A stretch of DNA of 64,000 nt from Ruegeria sp. ANG-R (GTDB lineage Bacteria; Pseudomonadota; Alphaproteobacteria; Rhodobacterales; Rhodobacteraceae): NCBI RefSeq assembly GCF_000813985.1, contig NZ_JWLJ01000006.1, forward strand, positions 248,001-312,000, read 5' to 3'. This document shows, in pieces, positions 36,357 through 44,841 of the stretch. A program made the translations under genes and the position numbers. The notes beneath the pieces are model-generated. The model did not search any database, had not been told where the DNA came from, and saw only the letters and a program-made list of their open reading frames with translations. Every line of letters starts with the position of its first letter. Within the stretch, counting starts at the first letter, position 1.

Positions 36357-37441
36357 CTGCATCGGACGACGACAGCGACAAGTCCTTCGAGGCCACTCCG
36401 CAAAAGCTGGAAAAAGCCCGCAAGAAAGGCGAGGTGGCAAAATCCAATGACCTGTCGGTCGTGGCCGCCTATTTGGGGCTGCTGGTAGCGCTTCTGGTCG
36501 CAGGCCAATACATGGCGGAGCATCTCGGAACCCTGTTTGTCGTGCTGATCGATCAGTCAGACCAATTTGCGATTTTACTCACCGCCGGACCAGCGGCACC
36601 CACCGTGGCTGGCATCTTGACATCGGCGCTGGTTCCAATCGCCGCACTATTCATTGTCCCGGCCGCAGCAGTATTGCTGAACCTGATTGCCCAGCGCGCA
36701 CTGATCTTTGCACCGGACAAACTGAAGCCTCGCGCTTCGCGTATCTCGATCCTCTCGAACGCAAAGAACAAGTTCGGCCGGGGCGGCCTGTTCGAATTCG
36801 CCAAGAGCTTTGTGAAACTGCTGATCTACGGCACCTGCCTTGCCCTGTTCTTGCGCGCGAACCTGCCCGAGATTCTAACGGCCAGCGCTGCACCCGCACG
36901 ATCCTCTATCCTGTTGATGATGAATTTGCTCACGCGCTTCCTCTTCATCGTCATTATGATCGCATTGGCTATCGGTCTTATCGACTATCTGTGGCAGCAG
37001 GCTGAACACATGCGCAAAAACAGAATGTCGCGCAAAGAAATCCAGGACGAGACCAAGGATTCCGAAGGCGATCCGCATGTCAAACAGCAGCGCCGGCAGC
37101 GTGCGCAGGACATTGCGACCAATCAGATGATGGCCGATGTCCCCAAGGCTGATGTGGTGATCGTCAACCCGACGCACTATGCGATCGCACTGAAATGGTC
37201 ACGCGCGACCGGAAGCGCACCGGTCTGCGTTGCCAAAGGGGTTGACGAAGTCGCTGCAACCATTCGCGCAACCGCCGGAGATGCGGGCGTTCCCATTCAC
37301 TCTGACCCGCCTACGGCGCGGGCTTTGCACGCTACGGTCGAGATCGGGCAGGAGATTGCGGAAGAGCATTATCGCCCCGTCGCCGCGGCTATTCGGTTTG
37401 CCGAGGCCATGCGCAAGCGGGCCAGAGGGCAGATCGGATGA
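36353..37441 (+). CDS. flhB: Flagellar biosynthetic protein FlhB
   Basis: A 362-aa protein that gates export and switches substrate class. Four membrane segments are followed by a cytoplasmic domain with the self-cleavage site NPTH in VIVNPTHYAIALKW (cut between N and P). The N-terminus KSFEATPQKLEKARKKGEVAKS is diagnostic (in part). ATGA overlaps at both ends show it is co-translated with fliR and the FliJ-like gene. Confidence 0.96.
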   Translation: MTASDDDSDKSFEATPQKLEKARKKGEVAKSNDLSVVAAYLGLLVALLVAGQYMAEHLGTLFVVLIDQSDQFAILLTAGPAAPTVAGILTSALVPIAALFIVPAAAVLLNLIAQRALIFAPDKLKPRASRISILSNAKNKFGRGGLFEFAKSFVKLLIYGTCLALFLRANLPEILTASAAPARSSILLMMNLLTRFLFIVIMIALAIGLIDYLWQQAEHMRKNRMSRKEIQDETKDSEGDPHVKQQRRQRAQDIATNQMMADVPKADVVIVNPTHYAIALKWSRATGSAPVCVAKGVDEVAATIRATAGDAGVPIHSDPPTARALHATVEIGQEIAEEHYRPVAAAIRFAEAMRKRARGQIG

Positions 37442-37815
37442 CACATGACCGCATAGACGATCTTTCGACAGTGGCCGAAGCCGTGTTTCAGCGGGAACAC
37501 CAAAAGCTACACCCCGTATTGCAGCGTGAAGCCCGACTTCTCCAGCAGCTGGCGCGTCTGGATTCTCAGTTAACCGAGGTGAGGTCGACCAGCACACAGG
37601 CGGATGGCTACCACGTTACCGGAGCTGATTTGTTGTGGCACAGTTGGGAATCGGCGACGCGGCGGACCCTGAATATCGAACTGGCCCAACTGCGATCGCA
37701 GAAGCTTGAGGCAATGGAACGGCTGCGCGAGGCATTCGGGCGCAAGCAAGCCGTCTCTGATCTGTCGCGCCGTCTACAAGATCACAAACGACGCGGCGCA
37801 ATCCAAAACCCATGA
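37438..37815 (+). CDS. FliJ-like flagellar coiled-coil protein
   Basis: A 125-aa charged, helical protein without membrane segment. The heptad-rich stretches LQREARLLQQLARLDSQL and ELAQLRSQKLEAMERLREAF suit a FliJ-like export chaperone, the partner of FliI. Its ATG overlaps the flhB stop. Sequence identity with FliJ is not evident, so the call rests on position, size and helicity. Confidence 0.5.
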   Translation: MTHDRIDDLSTVAEAVFQREHQKLHPVLQREARLLQQLARLDSQLTEVRSTSTQADGYHVTGADLLWHSWESATRRTLNIELAQLRSQKLEAMERLREAFGRKQAVSDLSRRLQDHKRRGAIQNP

Positions 37816-37856
37816 ACCGTAGTCAAAAGCGTCTGCTTGAACGCAAGCGAACCCGC

Positions 37857-38354
37857 TCAGGTATCCTGACGGCTAACGCTCATTATCAGGACCTGCGAGA
37901 CATCCTGACCCAGGTCCTTTCTCGCCACCTCCAACAATGCCTGGCGTAATGCCGCAAGATTGTCTGACCGCGTGAAAGCGCCATCAAACCCGCCGATATT
38001 GGCATAATCGAACAGGACCTGCAGGAACCGGTCCCTCAGCTTCGGTTCAATCTCATAGAAGGCTTCGGTGATCCCCGGACGCACTTCAAGGCTGAGGGAC
38101 ATGGTGACCAGCGCCGATATCTCATCCTCGGTAACGACGGGGACAACAAACTGCTTGGTGAGTTTCAGATACTCATGAACCTCAGAGCCATCGCCTTTGT
38201 CGGGCTTGGACTTATCCGTCTTGTCAGCCTTGGTTTTCGGCGTAACCTCTTTATGATCCTCAGGTTCTCCGGACGGGGCCAGTATGATCCGGGCCCCCAC
38301 ACCGGCGGCCAGGCCGGCCATCAGAAACACGATTGGTAACAGCTTCCCCATCAT
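37857..38354 (-). CDS. fliL: Flagellar basal body-associated protein FliL
   Basis: A 165-aa protein with one N-terminal membrane segment (LLPIVFLMAGLAAGVGARIIL), a Lys/Asp-rich linker (KTKADKTDKSKPDKGDG) and a periplasmic FliL domain (FVVPVVTEDEISALVTMSLSLE in part, EPKLRDRFLQVLFDYANIGGF in part). FliL supports the stator. Last gene of the leftward flgB-to-fliL operon. Confidence 0.85.
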   Translation of the reverse strand: MMGKLLPIVFLMAGLAAGVGARIILAPSGEPEDHKEVTPKTKADKTDKSKPDKGDGSEVHEYLKLTKQFVVPVVTEDEISALVTMSLSLEVRPGITEAFYEIEPKLRDRFLQVLFDYANIGGFDGAFTRSDNLAALRQALLEVARKDLGQDVSQVLIMSVSRQDT

Positions 38355-38362
38355 CCCGGCCC

Positions 38363-39097
38363 TCAGAACGGCAGCAACGTATCAAGTATTTGCTGGCCAT
38401 ACCGCGGTTGCTGCACATCCGTGATCTGCCCCCGGCCGCCATAAGACACACGCGCAGAGGCGATCTTGTCATAGGTAATTTCATTCTGGCGTGAAATATC
38501 CTCGGGCCGGACATACCCCGCGACCAGCAGTTCTCGAAGTTCGAAATTCACCCGCAATTCCTGCGAACCCGAAATCGAGAGCACGCCGTTTGGAAGAACG
38601 TCAATGACTGTTGCCGCCACGCGCAGCGTCAGTTTCTCTTTGCGTTTGACAGACCCTTTGCCTTTGCTGACCGAAGCCGAGTCGATCGATACAGCCTCGT
38701 CAAGCGAAGCCCCTTCCGGCAAACGTTCGCCCGCGCGCTGTGGCAGGCCAAACAACTCTGGCACGGCAAGGCTTTCAGATCCGGCACGCGATCGATTGGT
38801 ATCGTTGGAAATCTCAGCTTTTTCGTCCAGTTCGATCACGACGGTCAGAATATCACCTTTCTTCATCGCGCGCTGATCCCCCAACAGCGAATTCTGTCCA
38901 CCGCTCCACAAAGAAGACTGATCGACCGCTCGCTGTGGTTGGCTGTGTAGCGGTAGCCCAGGCCATAGCATCGCCACATGTTCAGGGGATTCCGTATTTG
39001 GCGTCAGGCTGGGAGGCTTGCCCAGATGGTCAAGCCGACCACAGGCCGCGACGCTCAGAACAGCGAATAGAAAGGGTTTTGAAAGGCTCGGCATCAT
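38363..39097 (-). CDS. flgH: Flagellar L-ring protein FlgH
   Basis: A 244-aa outer-membrane lipoprotein of the L-ring. The lipobox is VAAC near residue 19. Family motifs are SLWSGGQNSLLGDQRAMKKGD, LTVVIELDEKAEISNDT and the end GRGQITDVQQPRYGQQILD. It overlaps the flgA stop (ATGA). Confidence 0.94.
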   Translation of the reverse strand: MMPSLSKPFLFAVLSVAACGRLDHLGKPPSLTPNTESPEHVAMLWPGLPLHSQPQRAVDQSSLWSGGQNSLLGDQRAMKKGDILTVVIELDEKAEISNDTNRSRAGSESLAVPELFGLPQRAGERLPEGASLDEAVSIDSASVSKGKGSVKRKEKLTLRVAATVIDVLPNGVLSISGSQELRVNFELRELLVAGYVRPEDISRQNEITYDKIASARVSYGGRGQITDVQQPRYGQQILDTLLPF

Positions 39098-39510
39098 TTA
39101 ACCTCGATTTGACCATCCGGACGGATAACGCCCGTTACTGTTGTGCGAGACGCCAGGTTCATGACGCGGATACGCTCGCCAACTGCGCCACGACCCAGCG
39201 CGCGGCCTTCAGCGGTGATAGAGAGCGCAACGCGATCAAATACCAGCGTCACCAGATCGTTTCGGTCCACGATGGCGGGCGGACCGATATCAGCAGGGCG
39301 GATTGGCCGACCCGGATAGAGCGCTACGCGCGCCTCCTGACCGACAAGCATCTCGGGATTGCGAACCGCGCCGGCAACGTCACCAGCTTTGGTTTCCAAG
39401 TCCGATGCCGCGATAACCTCTTTCGCACGAATCGTACGGGTCGGCACGGTGATCTCGGCCAGAGTCGCCAGCGGCGTCAAACACAGTATCAGGGTCAAAA
39501 GCCGCATCAC
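39094..39510 (-). CDS. flgA: Flagellar P-ring assembly protein FlgA
   Basis: A 138-aa periplasmic chaperone for FlgI. Signal peptide LLTLILCLTPLATLA. SAF-like domain VPTRTIRAKEVIAASDLETK and the end NLASRTTVTGVIRPDGQIEV. It is the short single-SAF type. GTG start overlapping the flgG stop (GTGA), or ATG 3 nt later. Confidence 0.9.
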   Translation of the reverse strand: MMRLLTLILCLTPLATLAEITVPTRTIRAKEVIAASDLETKAGDVAGAVRNPEMLVGQEARVALYPGRPIRPADIGPPAIVDRNDLVTLVFDRVALSITAEGRALGRGAVGERIRVMNLASRTTVTGVIRPDGQIEVK

Positions 39511-40292
39511 CGCACCTGTGTGGTTGCGCCCATCATCTGATCGACGGCAGAGATGACCTTGGCGTTCATCTCGTAGCCGCGCTGAGCTTCGATCAGTTCC
39601 GTGACCTCACGCACCGCATCGACCGAGCTGTCCTCGAGATACCCCTGCCGCAACGTACCCAGCCCATCCTCGCCCGGGGTACCGACAACAGGAGCACCCG
39701 ACGCTTCGGTTTCCCTGAACAGATTGCTGCCTACCGCCTCAAGACCCTTGGCATTTGAAAAGCTGGCCAGCGTGAACTCGCCCAGCAACTGCCCCTCGGC
39801 AGTGTCGTCGAAATAGGCATAGACCTCGCCCGCAGCATTGATCGATATCGATCTGGCATCGTCCGGAATGGTGATTTCGGGCGCGACAGCAAAGCCGTCC
39901 GATGTCACAATCAGGCCCTCGGCCGAACGCTTCAGACTACCGTCGCGGGTAAAAGCAGACTGCCCATTGGGCATCGTCACTTCGAGATAGCCGCGCCCTT
40001 CGATGGCAACATCCAGATCACTGCCCGTCGCCGAAAGCCCGCCCTGTTCCAGTTGAACGGTAACCGCAGCGGGCCGCACGCCCAAGCCAAGTTGAATACC
40101 GGTCGGAAGGACCGTCCCGTCCGAGGCATTGACCGCGCCGGCACGCGCAATCTGCTGGTAGTGCAGATCCGCAAACTCGGCCCGGCGGGTGTTGTAACCC
40201 GTTGTGTTCATATTCGCGAGGTTGTTCGAGATCGTCTCGACCCGCATCTGCTGAGCAGTCATGCCGGTTGCCGCGATTTTCAAAGCACGCAT
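39507..40292 (-). CDS. flgG: Flagellar distal rod protein FlgG
   Basis: A 261-aa rod protein. N-terminal rod motif ISNNLANMNTTGYNTRRAEF, the middle GLGVRPAAVTVQLEQGGLSA, and the C-terminal helix VDAVREVTELIEAQRGYEMN with AVDQMMGATTQVR. Full length. Coupled to flgA; 21 nt from flgF. Confidence 0.96.
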   Translation of the reverse strand: MRALKIAATGMTAQQMRVETISNNLANMNTTGYNTRRAEFADLHYQQIARAGAVNASDGTVLPTGIQLGLGVRPAAVTVQLEQGGLSATGSDLDVAIEGRGYLEVTMPNGQSAFTRDGSLKRSAEGLIVTSDGFAVAPEITIPDDARSISINAAGEVYAYFDDTAEGQLLGEFTLASFSNAKGLEAVGSNLFRETEASGAPVVGTPGEDGLGTLRQGYLEDSSVDAVREVTELIEAQRGYEMNAKVISAVDQMMGATTQVR

Positions 40293-40313
40293 ATCGTGTT
40301 CTCCTTCAGGTGA

Positions 40314-41024
40314 TCAGCGCATCAGCGCCTTGAGCGCGCCACGCACGCGTTCGTCCTCGGCTTCGAGAAAGCTCTGCCCAAGCTCATATGCCCGCTGAAT
40401 CTCGACCATCCGGGTCACCTGGCCGATGGCATTGACATTCGACCCCTCAAGAAACCGGTGCAGTACCACCGGCTCGTCCACCGGATCGACCTGACCACCG
40501 GGGCGGAAATGCGTATTGCCCTCGCGCACAAGACCTTTGGGGTCGGCGACGTTGTAGACCCCGATCTGACCCAGAAGCTGGCCATCGACGCTCATCGTAC
40601 CATCGCTGCCGATATCGATCGTTGCGGCATCCGGCGGGATGAAAACAGGTGCCCCGTTGCTGTCCAGAACCCGATGCCCATCCATCGTCACCAGGTCACC
40701 CTCGGCATTGGGGGAAAAGCTGCCTGCCCGGGTCAGCCGGTTCCCCGAGGGTGTCTCAATCATAAAGAACCCGTCACCTTCGATGGCAAAATCGAAGGCC
40801 CCTCCGGTTTCGGTCAGCACTCCCTGCTGCAGCGAGGTATTACGCGCCTCGGCCCGGGTGAGCGAAAGCGAAGGGTTGCCGGGTATGTCCCGAATAAACT
40901 CGGAAAACACCACACCCTGCTGGCGGTAACCGCTTGTGTTGGCGTTGGCGATATTGTTGGCAACCATCCGCATCTCGTTCATCAGACCGGATTGGCGGGA
41001 CAGGGTGACATATGCGGTGTCCAT
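40314..41024 (-). CDS. flgF: Flagellar proximal rod protein FlgF
   Basis: A 236-aa protein starting MDTAYVTLSRQSGLMNEM, with MVANNIANANTSGYRQQGVV and EGDGFFMIETPSGNRLTRAG, and the C-terminal VTRMVEIQRAYELGQ. The start at 41024 overlaps the fliQ stop by one base; the longer in-frame extension lies inside fliQ and was rejected. Confidence 0.94.
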   Translation of the reverse strand: MDTAYVTLSRQSGLMNEMRMVANNIANANTSGYRQQGVVFSEFIRDIPGNPSLSLTRAEARNTSLQQGVLTETGGAFDFAIEGDGFFMIETPSGNRLTRAGSFSPNAEGDLVTMDGHRVLDSNGAPVFIPPDAATIDIGSDGTMSVDGQLLGQIGVYNVADPKGLVREGNTHFRPGGQVDPVDEPVVLHRFLEGSNVNAIGQVTRMVEIQRAYELGQSFLEAEDERVRGALKALMR

Positions 41025-41296
41025 CAGCGACCTCCGGCGATAAGCGGGATCAGCGTCCCGGTGAAGAATGTGACGAGTGTCTGGGTCATGAACCCCATCG
41101 ACATCCAGAACACGACAACGATGGCGATCAGCTTGGGCACGAAGGTCAGCGTCATCTCCTGCACCGAGGTCAACGCCTGAAACAGACCCACGGTGAGACC
41201 CGAAATCAGCGCCACCGCGAGAATCGGAACTGATGTGATGACCGCGACCCAAAGCGCCTGACGCACGATATCGTAGAACAGACCTTCGCTCAGCAT
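41024..41296 (-). CDS. fliQ: Flagellar biosynthetic protein FliQ
   Basis: A 90-aa export-gate protein with two membrane hairpin segments (VAVITSVPILAVALISGLTV and MTQTLVTFFTGTLIPLIAG). VGLFQALTSVQEMTLTFVPK is the typical cytoplasmic loop. fliP and fliR partners: fliR is in the window, fliP is not. Confidence 0.94.
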   Translation of the reverse strand: MLSEGLFYDIVRQALWVAVITSVPILAVALISGLTVGLFQALTSVQEMTLTFVPKLIAIVVVFWMSMGFMTQTLVTFFTGTLIPLIAGGR

Positions 41297-41299
41297 CGC

Positions 41300-41590
41300 T
41301 CAGACCGGCATCCGCAGGATTTCCTGATAGGCCTCAACGACCTTGTTACGAACGATGACCGCCGTTTCCACCGCCAGTTCGGTCTGCGCTAATGCCTGTA
41401 CCAGAGCATGTGGATCGGCCTGTCCGACCATTGAAGATTGCGCCACCTGCTCGCTGTGTTTCAGCGTTGCGGCAAAATCCTGAAAGGTAGATCGCACCCC
41501 TTGCACCGCTCCGTGATGATCCGGGTCGGCCTGTGTAGCGGGGCGCGCACCGGCATAGCTTTGGGCGGCGGTAAGTGATCGGATGTCCAT
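41300..41590 (-). CDS. fliE: Flagellar hook-basal body complex protein FliE
   Basis: A 96-aa adaptor between the MS ring and rod. The end ALAQTELAVETAVIVRNKVV and AYQEILRMPV is characteristic. Three nucleotides separate it from fliQ. Confidence 0.92.
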   Translation of the reverse strand: MDIRSLTAAQSYAGARPATQADPDHHGAVQGVRSTFQDFAATLKHSEQVAQSSMVGQADPHALVQALAQTELAVETAVIVRNKVVEAYQEILRMPV

Positions 41591-41602
41591 TCTGGCTTTC
41601 CT

Positions 41603-41989
41603 TTATTTGCGAAGTAGATCCATCAGGCTCGACGACATTTGCCGGGTCTGATCGAACATCTTAAGATTGGCTTCGTAGCTGCGCTGCGCCTCGCGGGCGT
41701 CGGCGATTTCAATCATCAGATCGACATTGGAGCCCTGGTAGTAGCCGCTTTTGTCTGCCATCGGGTGGCCGGGATCGTAAATCTGGGGCAGGTTACGGCG
41801 GTCAAGCCTGACGCGTCCGGCCTGAACCATTTCCTTGCCACCACGCTCGACCGTTTCAAACGGAACCGTTTTGCGGCGATAGCCCGGAGTATCCGCGTTC
41901 GAGATATTCTCGGACACATGACGCAGCCGCGCCGCCTGCGCCCGCAGGGCACTGGCCGAGGCCGTCAGGGAATTGGAAAAATCGCTCAT
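41603..41989 (-). CDS. flgC: Flagellar basal-body rod protein FlgC
   Basis: A 128-aa rod protein with HVSENISNADTPGYRRKTVP at the N-terminus and NVDLMIEIADAREAQRSYEA at the C-terminus, both typical. Between flgB (12 nt) and fliE (12 nt). Confidence 0.95.
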   Translation of the reverse strand: MSDFSNSLTASASALRAQAARLRHVSENISNADTPGYRRKTVPFETVERGGKEMVQAGRVRLDRRNLPQIYDPGHPMADKSGYYQGSNVDLMIEIADAREAQRSYEANLKMFDQTRQMSSSLMDLLRK

Positions 41990-42001
41990 ACCGATATCCT
42001 C

Positions 42002-42388
42002 TTATGCCCGGCCCAGGCCGCTACGCAGAATTCCGATAGAAGACTTGTAGATCGCCAGAGCGCGATCATGCTGCCGCTTGACCTCGACGGCTTTCAGCAT
42101 CTCCTCCTCCAGTGAGACACCGTTGCCGTTTGGATCGCCCATCTCGGTGGCTGTGTATTCGGCCCAGGGCTGAGGACGGGCCTCCCCATGCAGATGCCCC
42201 GCACGCGTCGCTGTCATCGCGACCTCGCGGCCCGGGTTTTCGAAGGCTTTCTGAAAGGCCTCGATATCGCGGGGCTTGTATCCCGGCGTATCCGCATTGG
42301 CCATATTACGCGAGATGACGGCCTGCCGTTGTCCGGCATGGGTTGCCATTGCGTACGCTGTCTTAAAGACGTTCAGGTCAGAGAACAT
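42002..42388 (-). CDS. flgB: Flagellar basal-body rod protein FlgB
   Basis: A 128-aa proximal rod protein. VISRNMANADTPGYKPRDIE and the late VSLEEEMLKAVEVKRQHDRA identify it. ATG 42388 (MFSDLNVFKTAYAM) is chosen over an upstream TTG. First gene of the leftward operon, divergent from fliI with 88 bp between the starts. Confidence 0.94.
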   Translation of the reverse strand: MFSDLNVFKTAYAMATHAGQRQAVISRNMANADTPGYKPRDIEAFQKAFENPGREVAMTATRAGHLHGEARPQPWAEYTATEMGDPNGNGVSLEEEMLKAVEVKRQHDRALAIYKSSIGILRSGLGRA

Positions 42389-42476
42389 CGGGGCTTCTCC
42401 CTCGATCAATTTCAATCAAGGCTTAACCCCGATTCCTTTAGAAACCGTTTTCAGCAAACCAATTGGAGGACCTGCG

Positions 42477-43814
42477 ATGCATGATCTCGATCCGATGCGT
42501 CTGAAATGCGAATTCGACAGAATGTCCGCGGTGCGGCACATCGGGCGCGTTACCAGCGTCGCGCGCGGGGTGATCGAAATCGACGGTCTGGCCGCGCGGG
42601 CCCGAATCGGAGATCATCTGACCTTGCACCGTCAGAGCGGCCCGGACCTGCAGGGTGAAGTGCTGCATGTCGAATCGGACCAGATTCATATGCTGCCCGC
42701 GACTGCCCCCGATGGTGTCTGTCTGGGTGATCGGGTCTCTCTCGAACAGATGCCTGCCTTCGCGCCCGGATTGCATTGGCTTGGGCGGGTGGTCGACCCG
42801 TTTGGCAAACCTCTGGACGGCAAACCCTTGTTGCCGGGTACGCATGATCGCGATCTCATGCAAGCTCCTCCTGCTGCAGTTTCGCGTAAACCGCTGGGTG
42901 CGCGCATGGAAACCGGGCTGGCCATACTGAATACCATGCTGCCCATTGTTCAAGGTCAGAGAATCGGCCTGTTCGCCGGGTCAGGTGTTGGCAAATCAAC
43001 CCTGCTGGCAACGCTTGCCCGTTCAATGCAGGCAGACGCCGTGGTCGTCGCTCTGGTCGGTGAACGCGGGCGCGAGGTGAACGAGTTCGTAGAGACAGCA
43101 TTGGGCGCAGAAGGCATGAAACGATCCATCGTCGTGGCGGCAACATCGGACCAGTCCGCACTGGCGCGCAGGCGTTGTGCATGGTCGGCCATGTCGGCGG
43201 CTGAATATCTGCGGGACCAGGGGATGAATGTCCTGTTTCTGGCCGACTCGGTCACGCGCTTCGCCGAAGCCCATCGTGAAATCGCCGCCGCCATGGGCGA
43301 GGCCCCCTCGCTACGAGGGTTCCCACCGTCGGTCACGCCGCTGATTGCGAACCTGTGCGAACGCGCGGGCCCGGGCACTGCCGATCAGGGCGATATCACG
43401 GCCGTATTCAGCGTTCTGGTGGCCGGGTCCGACATGGATGAACCCGTCGCCGATATCCTGCGCGGGGTGCTGGATGGTCACATCGTGCTGAGCCGCGAGA
43501 TCGCCGAGCGCGGTCGGTTCCCCGCCATTGACCTGAGCCGATCTGTATCGCGCAGCCTGCCAGCCGCTGCGACGGCAGACGAGAATCAGATGATCGCGGA
43601 AACCCGCAAACTGGTCGGCAGCTACGAACAGTCTGAGGTCATGATCAAGGCCGGCCTCTATGCCGAGGGCGCAGATCCATTGCTGGATCGTGCCGTTCGG
43701 GTCCACGAAGAATTGGACAGCTTCTTCGCCAAGGCCGACCCGGACGGAATCGACAACAGCTTCAAGCGGTTATCACTGATTCTGCGGCGCGCAGGTGCGG
43801 GCCCCGGGCGGTAG
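42477..43814 (+). CDS. fliI: Flagellum-specific ATP synthase FliI
   Basis: A 445-aa F1-beta-like export ATPase. Walker A is GLFAGSGVGKSTLLA, the Walker B region MNVLFLADSVTRFAEAHREI, and GEAPSLRGFPPSV follows. GGAGG lies 9 nt before ATG 42477. It powers export with FliH/FliJ; fliH is not seen here. Confidence 0.96.
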   Translation: MHDLDPMRLKCEFDRMSAVRHIGRVTSVARGVIEIDGLAARARIGDHLTLHRQSGPDLQGEVLHVESDQIHMLPATAPDGVCLGDRVSLEQMPAFAPGLHWLGRVVDPFGKPLDGKPLLPGTHDRDLMQAPPAAVSRKPLGARMETGLAILNTMLPIVQGQRIGLFAGSGVGKSTLLATLARSMQADAVVVALVGERGREVNEFVETALGAEGMKRSIVVAATSDQSALARRRCAWSAMSAAEYLRDQGMNVLFLADSVTRFAEAHREIAAAMGEAPSLRGFPPSVTPLIANLCERAGPGTADQGDITAVFSVLVAGSDMDEPVADILRGVLDGHIVLSREIAERGRFPAIDLSRSVSRSLPAAATADENQMIAETRKLVGSYEQSEVMIKAGLYAEGADPLLDRAVRVHEELDSFFAKADPDGIDNSFKRLSLILRRAGAGPGR

Positions 43815-43841
43815 CCGCTGAATTCGGAACAGTTTTAGATG

Positions 43842-43856
43842 TTAAGCCCACCTTAA
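43842..43856 (+). promoter_or_regulatory. CtrA-type binding site upstream of motB
   Basis: TTAA-GCCCACC-TTAA matches the CtrA consensus TTAA-N7-TTAA exactly. It ends 47 nt before the motB ATG, a usual place for activation. CtrA control of motility is known for alphaproteobacteria, including Roseobacter relatives. Confidence 0.6.
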
Positions 43857-43903
43857 GACCTGCCCTGCTACGCCGGTAGACGGGTGAATAGAAGGTGGTG
43901 GAG

Positions 43904-44743
43904 ATGGGTGCGCAATCCAATGCGGCGCCAATCATCATCAAGAAGAAACGAGTGTCGGGTGGCGATGGTCACCACGGTGGTGCGTGGAAGGTCGCGTATG
44001 CGGACTTTGTCACCGCCATGATGGCTTTCTTCATGTTGATGTGGCTGCTGAATGCAACGACCGAGAAGCAACGCAAAGGTCTGGCGGATTACTTCTCGCC
44101 CACGATTCCGGTCAATCCGGTCTCGGGCGGGGGTGATGGGGCCTTTGGCGGAGACAACATGTTCTCGGAAAAAACCATGGTGATGGATGGATCGGGCGCA
44201 AGTAACCGAAACCCCACCGAGGCGAAGCAGGCGCGCGGCTCAACCGGTGTGGACGCGCAAGGCGGCGGTAAAGGCGCGTATGAAGATTTCTCGTCGCTCG
44301 AAGCGCGATTGCTGGGTCGCGCAGGGGAAAGCCTGGTGTCCGACAAATTGCTCAAACACATCGTTACCCGTGTCACCGACGAAGGATTGGTGGTCGAGCT
44401 GTACGCCACGGAAGATCAACCACTCTTCGAATCGGGCACGGACAAGCCGACACACATGATGCGTGCGCTGGTACTGCTTGTGGCAAGGTCTTCGGACCTC
44501 GTGACAAACTCGATCTCGGTGGAAGGACATGAGCGGTCTTCCCCCGTGGTGCTGGCTAACAATCCGGTTTGGGACCTATCCACCGCCCGGGCGCAACGCA
44601 CGCGCCAACTGCTGCAGGACAAGGGCGTCCAACCACTGCGGCTGGACCGTGTGACCGGACATGCAGACCGTGAGTTATCGGTCGAAAACCCGATGGACGC
44701 GCGCAACGATCGAATCGAAATCATTTTTCTGCGCACCCCATGA
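43904..44743 (+). CDS. motB: Flagellar motor protein MotB
   Basis: A 279-aa stator subunit. The plug/membrane region KVAYADFVTAMMAFFMLMWL carries the proton-path Asp; the C-terminal OmpA-like domain is WDLSTARAQRTRQLLQDKGV, VTGHADRE, NDRIEIIFL, and binds peptidoglycan. ATG 43904 has AAGGTGGTGGAG in front; a GTG 9 nt earlier is possible. motA is not adjacent. Confidence 0.94.
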   Translation: MGAQSNAAPIIIKKKRVSGGDGHHGGAWKVAYADFVTAMMAFFMLMWLLNATTEKQRKGLADYFSPTIPVNPVSGGGDGAFGGDNMFSEKTMVMDGSGASNRNPTEAKQARGSTGVDAQGGGKGAYEDFSSLEARLLGRAGESLVSDKLLKHIVTRVTDEGLVVELYATEDQPLFESGTDKPTHMMRALVLLVARSSDLVTNSISVEGHERSSPVVLANNPVWDLSTARAQRTRQLLQDKGVQPLRLDRVTGHADRELSVENPMDARNDRIEIIFLRTP

Positions 44744-44772
44744 GAGACAAAGGATAGACTGCATTTTACCTG

Positions 44773-44787
44773 TTAGCGCGATGTTAA
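44773..44787 (+). promoter_or_regulatory. CtrA-like site upstream of flgE
   Basis: TTAG-CGCGATG-TTAA differs from TTAA-N7-TTAA at one base and ends 54 nt before the flgE ATG, at nearly the same distance as the site before motB. Confidence 0.5.
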
Positions 44788-44841
44788 GGGCCAGTGCGGT
44801 ACGTGTTGCATCAATGATTGACGCAACAAAAGGGCGTGCCG

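Noticed and set aside
37812-37949. 45-aa frame overlapping the stop of the FliJ-like gene (ATGA), starting MNRSQKRLLERKRTRSG
   Set aside because: The overlap is suggestive, but most of the frame is antisense to fliL, it has no strong ribosome site and the protein is not recognisable; at best the remnant of a truncated gene.
42420-42450. CtrA site between flgB and fliI (TTAACC near 42423 with TTTA near 42437)
   Set aside because: Spacing is 10 nt, not the N7 of the consensus, so it is not claimed as a site.
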